Origin: Paenibacillus psychroresistens
GTDB taxonomy: Bacteria > Bacillota > Bacilli > Paenibacillales > NBRC-103111
Direction of reading: 5' to 3'
DNA length: 64,000 nucleotides
NCBI RefSeq assembly: GCF_009728935.1
Contig: NZ_CP034235.1
Span: 2,332,001-2,396,000, forward strand
Of the stretch, positions 61,479 to 64,000 are shown one piece after another (within the stretch, counting starts at the first letter, position 1; every line of letters begins with the position of its first letter). The notes beneath the pieces were generated by a model. It had not been told where the DNA came from. It saw only the letters and a program-made list of their open reading frames with translations, and ran no database searches. Position numbers and translations under genes: made by a program.

Positions 61479-62385
61479 CCGCCTGAATCAATTTAAGAAA
61501 ATGCTCCTCTAAGGTTGTTTTCTTCTTGTTCAAAGCTTCAATTCCAACATCATTTAAGATTAGGATTTTCGAGAGATCTACAGGGGATACATCAGATTGG
61601 TATATTCTAATTGTATGCTCATCCATCACTTTATAATTGATTAAGCCTAGCTTGTCCTCGATGATGAATGCAGCTTGTTTGCCATTAGTTGTAACTACCT
61701 CAATATATTCGCTTTGTTGCCCACGCACAGATTCCATGGATACTTCTTCAATTAATTTTCCATGATTAATAATACCAATCGTATCCGCCAGCTGTTCAAT
61801 CTCCTGCAGAATATGACTGGAAATTAACAAGGTCATACCATATTCCTTACATAAAGTTTGGAACAAATCACGGAGCTGTTGAATCCCGAGTGGATCCATT
61901 CCATTCGTAGGCTCATCTAAAATTAGCAGCTCTGGACGAGTAGAAATCGCTCGGGCAATTCCAAGACGCTGCTTCATTCCAAGTGAAAAATTCGCAACCG
62001 TTTTTTTATCTACATTCGTTAATTGCACAAGTTCCAAAGCTTCATCAATAGCTTTTATATTATAAGCTCCCATGTATGCAAAGTGAAGCTCCATATTGGC
62101 TTGCGCGGTTAAATGCTCATAGAAAATCGGATATTCGATAATGCTGCCCATTCTTTTGAAAACCTCATACGAAGCTGGCGTTAGGACCTCACCAAAAATT
62201 TCTATGCTGCCGCTAGTTGGTTTTACCAGATTGGTTATCATCCGCATTATCGTCGTCTTACCTGCTCCGTTAGGGCCAAGAAATCCATAAATTTCGCCTT
62301 TTTTGAGCTCCATATTCACATTTGAAATGACTTCTTGCCCTTTATAGGACTTGCTTAGTTGGTTGGTTTTAAGAACATAATTCAT
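61462..62385 (-). CDS. ABC transporter ATP-binding protein
   Basis: ATPase of 307 residues: Walker A GPNGAGKTT, signature FSLGMKQRLGIARA, Walker B LLILDEPTNGMDP and switch His in LISSHIL, followed by a ~90-residue C-terminal domain like those of BcrA-type exporters. The ATG at 62385 is preceded by AAGGAG at an 8-base spacing; the longer frame lacks an RBS. It pairs with the overlapping permease gene downstream and is a paralogue of the ATPase at the window end. Confidence 0.92.
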   Translation of the reverse strand: MNYVLKTNQLSKSYKGQEVISNVNMELKKGEIYGFLGPNGAGKTTIMRMITNLVKPTSGSIEIFGEVLTPASYEVFKRMGSIIEYPIFYEHLTAQANMELHFAYMGAYNIKAIDEALELVQLTNVDKKTVANFSLGMKQRLGIARAISTRPELLILDEPTNGMDPLGIQQLRDLFQTLCKEYGMTLLISSHILQEIEQLADTIGIINHGKLIEEVSMESVRGQQSEYIEVVTTNGKQAAFIIEDKLGLINYKVMDEHTIRIYQSDVSPVDLSKILILNDVGIEALNKKKTTLEEHFLKLIQAGDGDV

Positions 62386-62414
62386 CTGGGAGTCTCCTTG
62401 GACTAAGGATATAT

Positions 62415-63185
62415 TTAAGCGGCAACATCTCTTTTTATGAATATAACCCAAGACAATAGATTGAATATTATAAAATAAGCTAGCAAAACTCCAATGGAAA
62501 AGTTCAGCGTCAAGCCATCAATCAAAGGGTCATGATTAACATATTGAGTCAAGGTATTGGAGAATAGATAGTACTTTGCCCAGCTGTATTTGGCGATAAG
62601 CAGAACTAGCAAGGGACCAATGAATAATAGCCCTAAGGACATCCCTATAGCAAGCGAGCTGCTGCGGAAAACAGTGGACAGCATGAAAGCAAGAGTCACA
62701 ATGAGCAGCATTTCAATGCTAGAGGTTCCGTAAATGGCTAATACATGACCTGCTGTGCCATCCGCTATAGAACTAAAGCCTTCGAGAATGCCAGATATCA
62801 GAAAAGCGCTAATCAATAATATTAAAATCAAAACGATCGCAAATACCAGCATGGAGACATATTTGGACAAGAGGATTTTGGCGCGTGAAGCTGGACGAAT
62901 CAGTAATAATTTAATTGTACCACTACTGAACTCACCTGCCACACTATCTGCTCCAATTACAACCGTAAAAATGGTGCACAAGAAAATCAAGTTGGCTCCT
63001 GCGACAGATATACCATGCCACAGAGTTCGACTAATAACGGCTTCCGAGAGTGAAGGGGCTTCGAAATGACCAATGAGCAGTACCGTAAGAGTTAGAATTA
63101 CAATAACAGCCATCATAATCCAAGTGCGCATCCGGCGATAAATCTTCATATTCTCATTGAGGAGTAAGTTAAGCAATGGGATCAC
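62415..63185 (-). CDS. ABC-2 type permease
   Basis: Membrane protein of 256 residues with about six hydrophobic helices and the ABC-2 loop VAGEFSSGTIKLLLIRPASR after the second helix. Its start overlaps the upstream ATPase gene by 17 bases, suggesting translational coupling. It is the partner of the truncated ATPase at the right edge and a distant paralogue of the permease at 60798-61478. Confidence 0.87.
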   Translation of the reverse strand: MIPLLNLLLNENMKIYRRMRTWIMMAVIVILTLTVLLIGHFEAPSLSEAVISRTLWHGISVAGANLIFLCTIFTVVIGADSVAGEFSSGTIKLLLIRPASRAKILLSKYVSMLVFAIVLILILLISAFLISGILEGFSSIADGTAGHVLAIYGTSSIEMLLIVTLAFMLSTVFRSSSLAIGMSLGLLFIGPLLVLLIAKYSWAKYYLFSNTLTQYVNHDPLIDGLTLNFSIGVLLAYFIIFNLLSWVIFIKRDVAA

Positions 63186-64000
63186 TTCCAGTCATTTGAA
63201 GAAAGGTATCTTCGAGTGTGGGAACAATGGATTGAATGCTGTAAACTTTTATACCATTTTGGACCCATATGGCATTAACTTCAGCAATTTGATCATAATT
63301 TAGCGATAACTCTATTTGGCTGTGTATGGCGTTTGCTGAGAAGTTTGTTCTAGTTTTAATAATTTGCAGAGCGGCTTCTTGCTGGTCAACCTTGAAGATT
63401 ACCTTAACTAATTCACTCTCATTTAAATAATCTTTCACTAAACGCACATCTGTGAGCTTGCCATGTTGAATAATTGCTACTCGATCACACAACAGCTCCA
63501 TTTCAGAAAGCAGGTGGCTGGATACAATGACAGAGATGTTGTCTTCTTGAGTTAGTTTTTTGAGATAATCACGCAGCTCGCGAATACCTGCAGGGTCCAA
63601 ACCATTAGTTGGTTCATCGAGAATTAAAAGTGCGGGTTTATGCAAGAGAGCTTGGGCAACACCTAATCGCTGTCGCATCCCTAAGGAATATGTTTTTACT
63701 TTATCATGAATTCGATTGCCTAAAGCAACTAGCTTGATAACCTCGTTAATCCGTTCTTTCGAGACATTTGGAGACATTCTGGCAAAATGCAGCAGATTCT
63801 GATACCCCGTTAGATACTTGTACATCTCGGGGTTTTCAACAATGGCACCAATCTGGGCAATTGCTGCTTCAAATTCATGCTTGATGCTGTGTCCATTTAT
63901 CAGAACTTCACCTTCGCTAATACTCATCAGCCCAACCATCATCCGAATAGTTGTTGTTTTTCCCGCTCCATTGGGTCCAAGAAATCCGAAGATCTCGCCT
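63169..64000 (-). CDS. ABC transporter ATP-binding protein (5' end outside window)
   Basis: Partial ATPase; the frame is open to the right edge and the first residues are missing. Reading in from the edge: GEIFGFLGPNGAGKTTTIRM (Walker A), then the signature YSLGMRQRLGVAQA, Walker B LLILDEPTNGLDP and switch VIVSSHLL, and a C-terminal accessory domain. It closely parallels the ATPase at 61462-62385 and overlaps its permease gene by 17 bases. Confidence 0.92.
   Translation of the reverse strand, partial: GEIFGFLGPNGAGKTTTIRMMVGLMSISEGEVLINGHSIKHEFEAAIAQIGAIVENPEMYKYLTGYQNLLHFARMSPNVSKERINEVIKLVALGNRIHDKVKTYSLGMRQRLGVAQALLHKPALLILDEPTNGLDPAGIRELRDYLKKLTQEDNISVIVSSHLLSEMELLCDRVAIIQHGKLTDVRLVKDYLNESELVKVIFKVDQQEAALQIIKTRTNFSANAIHSQIELSLNYDQIAEVNAIWVQNGIKVYSIQSIVPTLEDTFLQMTGSDPIA

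Overview
The window looks like a chromosomal segment of a low-to-moderate GC, spore-forming Firmicute, most likely Paenibacillus or a close relative. Reasons: strong AGGAGG-type ribosome binding sites, frequent GTG/TTG starts, an AbrB-type regulator, PrkA, a liaFSR-like cassette, GlnR/TnrA-type operators, lplABC-type sugar ABC transporters paired with membrane-bound AraC regulators, and several AraC/glycosidase clusters. No rRNA, tRNA, CRISPR array, phage gene or intact insertion sequence was seen.

Bases 1-26500 are mostly housekeeping and signalling genes: an ammonium transporter with a near-consensus GlnR/TnrA box, a LiaF-LiaS-LiaR envelope-stress cassette, YugN-like protein, HtrA followed by an OmpR-type two-component pair, ispH, DUF2062, DAHP synthase, glutamine synthetase behind a perfect GlnR/TnrA box, prkA, sn-glycerol-1-phosphate dehydrogenase, a DUF2161 nuclease-fold protein, a thioredoxin-reductase-like flavoprotein, an MFS carrier, a phosphodiester-glycosidase-like exported protein, a 32-residue membrane peptide, AbrB-like protein, trmL, an orphan PhoP-type regulator, serC and a VanY-like carboxypeptidase.

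Bases 26700-41600 are an accessory carbohydrate region: SIS-domain isomerase, four AraC regulators, a PhyH-type dioxygenase, GH36-like and GH31 glycosidases, an aldo/keto reductase, an unusual carbamoyltransferase homologue, a 2-hydroxyacid dehydrogenase fused to a GNAT acetyltransferase, a second phosphodiester-glycosidase-like protein and a broken gene.

Bases 41746-49690 hold the most interesting unit: seven tightly spaced co-directional genes. They read as a complete route from L-galactose to 6-phosphogluconate: L-galactose dehydrogenase, lactonase, L-galactonate 5-dehydrogenase (LgoD-like), tagaturonate epimerase (UxaE), fructuronate reductase (UxuB-type SDR), a LarA-family nickel-pincer epimerase (inferred D-mannonate to D-gluconate) and gluconokinase. 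There is no mannonate dehydratase or KDG kinase; the LarA homologue plus gluconokinase appear to replace them. A divergent AraC regulator sits upstream.

Bases 49840-60737 carry a 1483-residue secreted beta-helix protein with PKD, six FN3, NPCBM, a four-cysteine module and PA14, then a membrane-bound AraC sensor and an lplB-lplC-lplA sugar transporter that could supply plant-polysaccharide fragments. The window ends with two tandem ABC ATPase/permease pairs, the last ATPase cut by the window edge.

Many starts were reassigned from ribosome binding site position. Functional assignments rest on recognised motifs and remembered family sequences; no database search was run.
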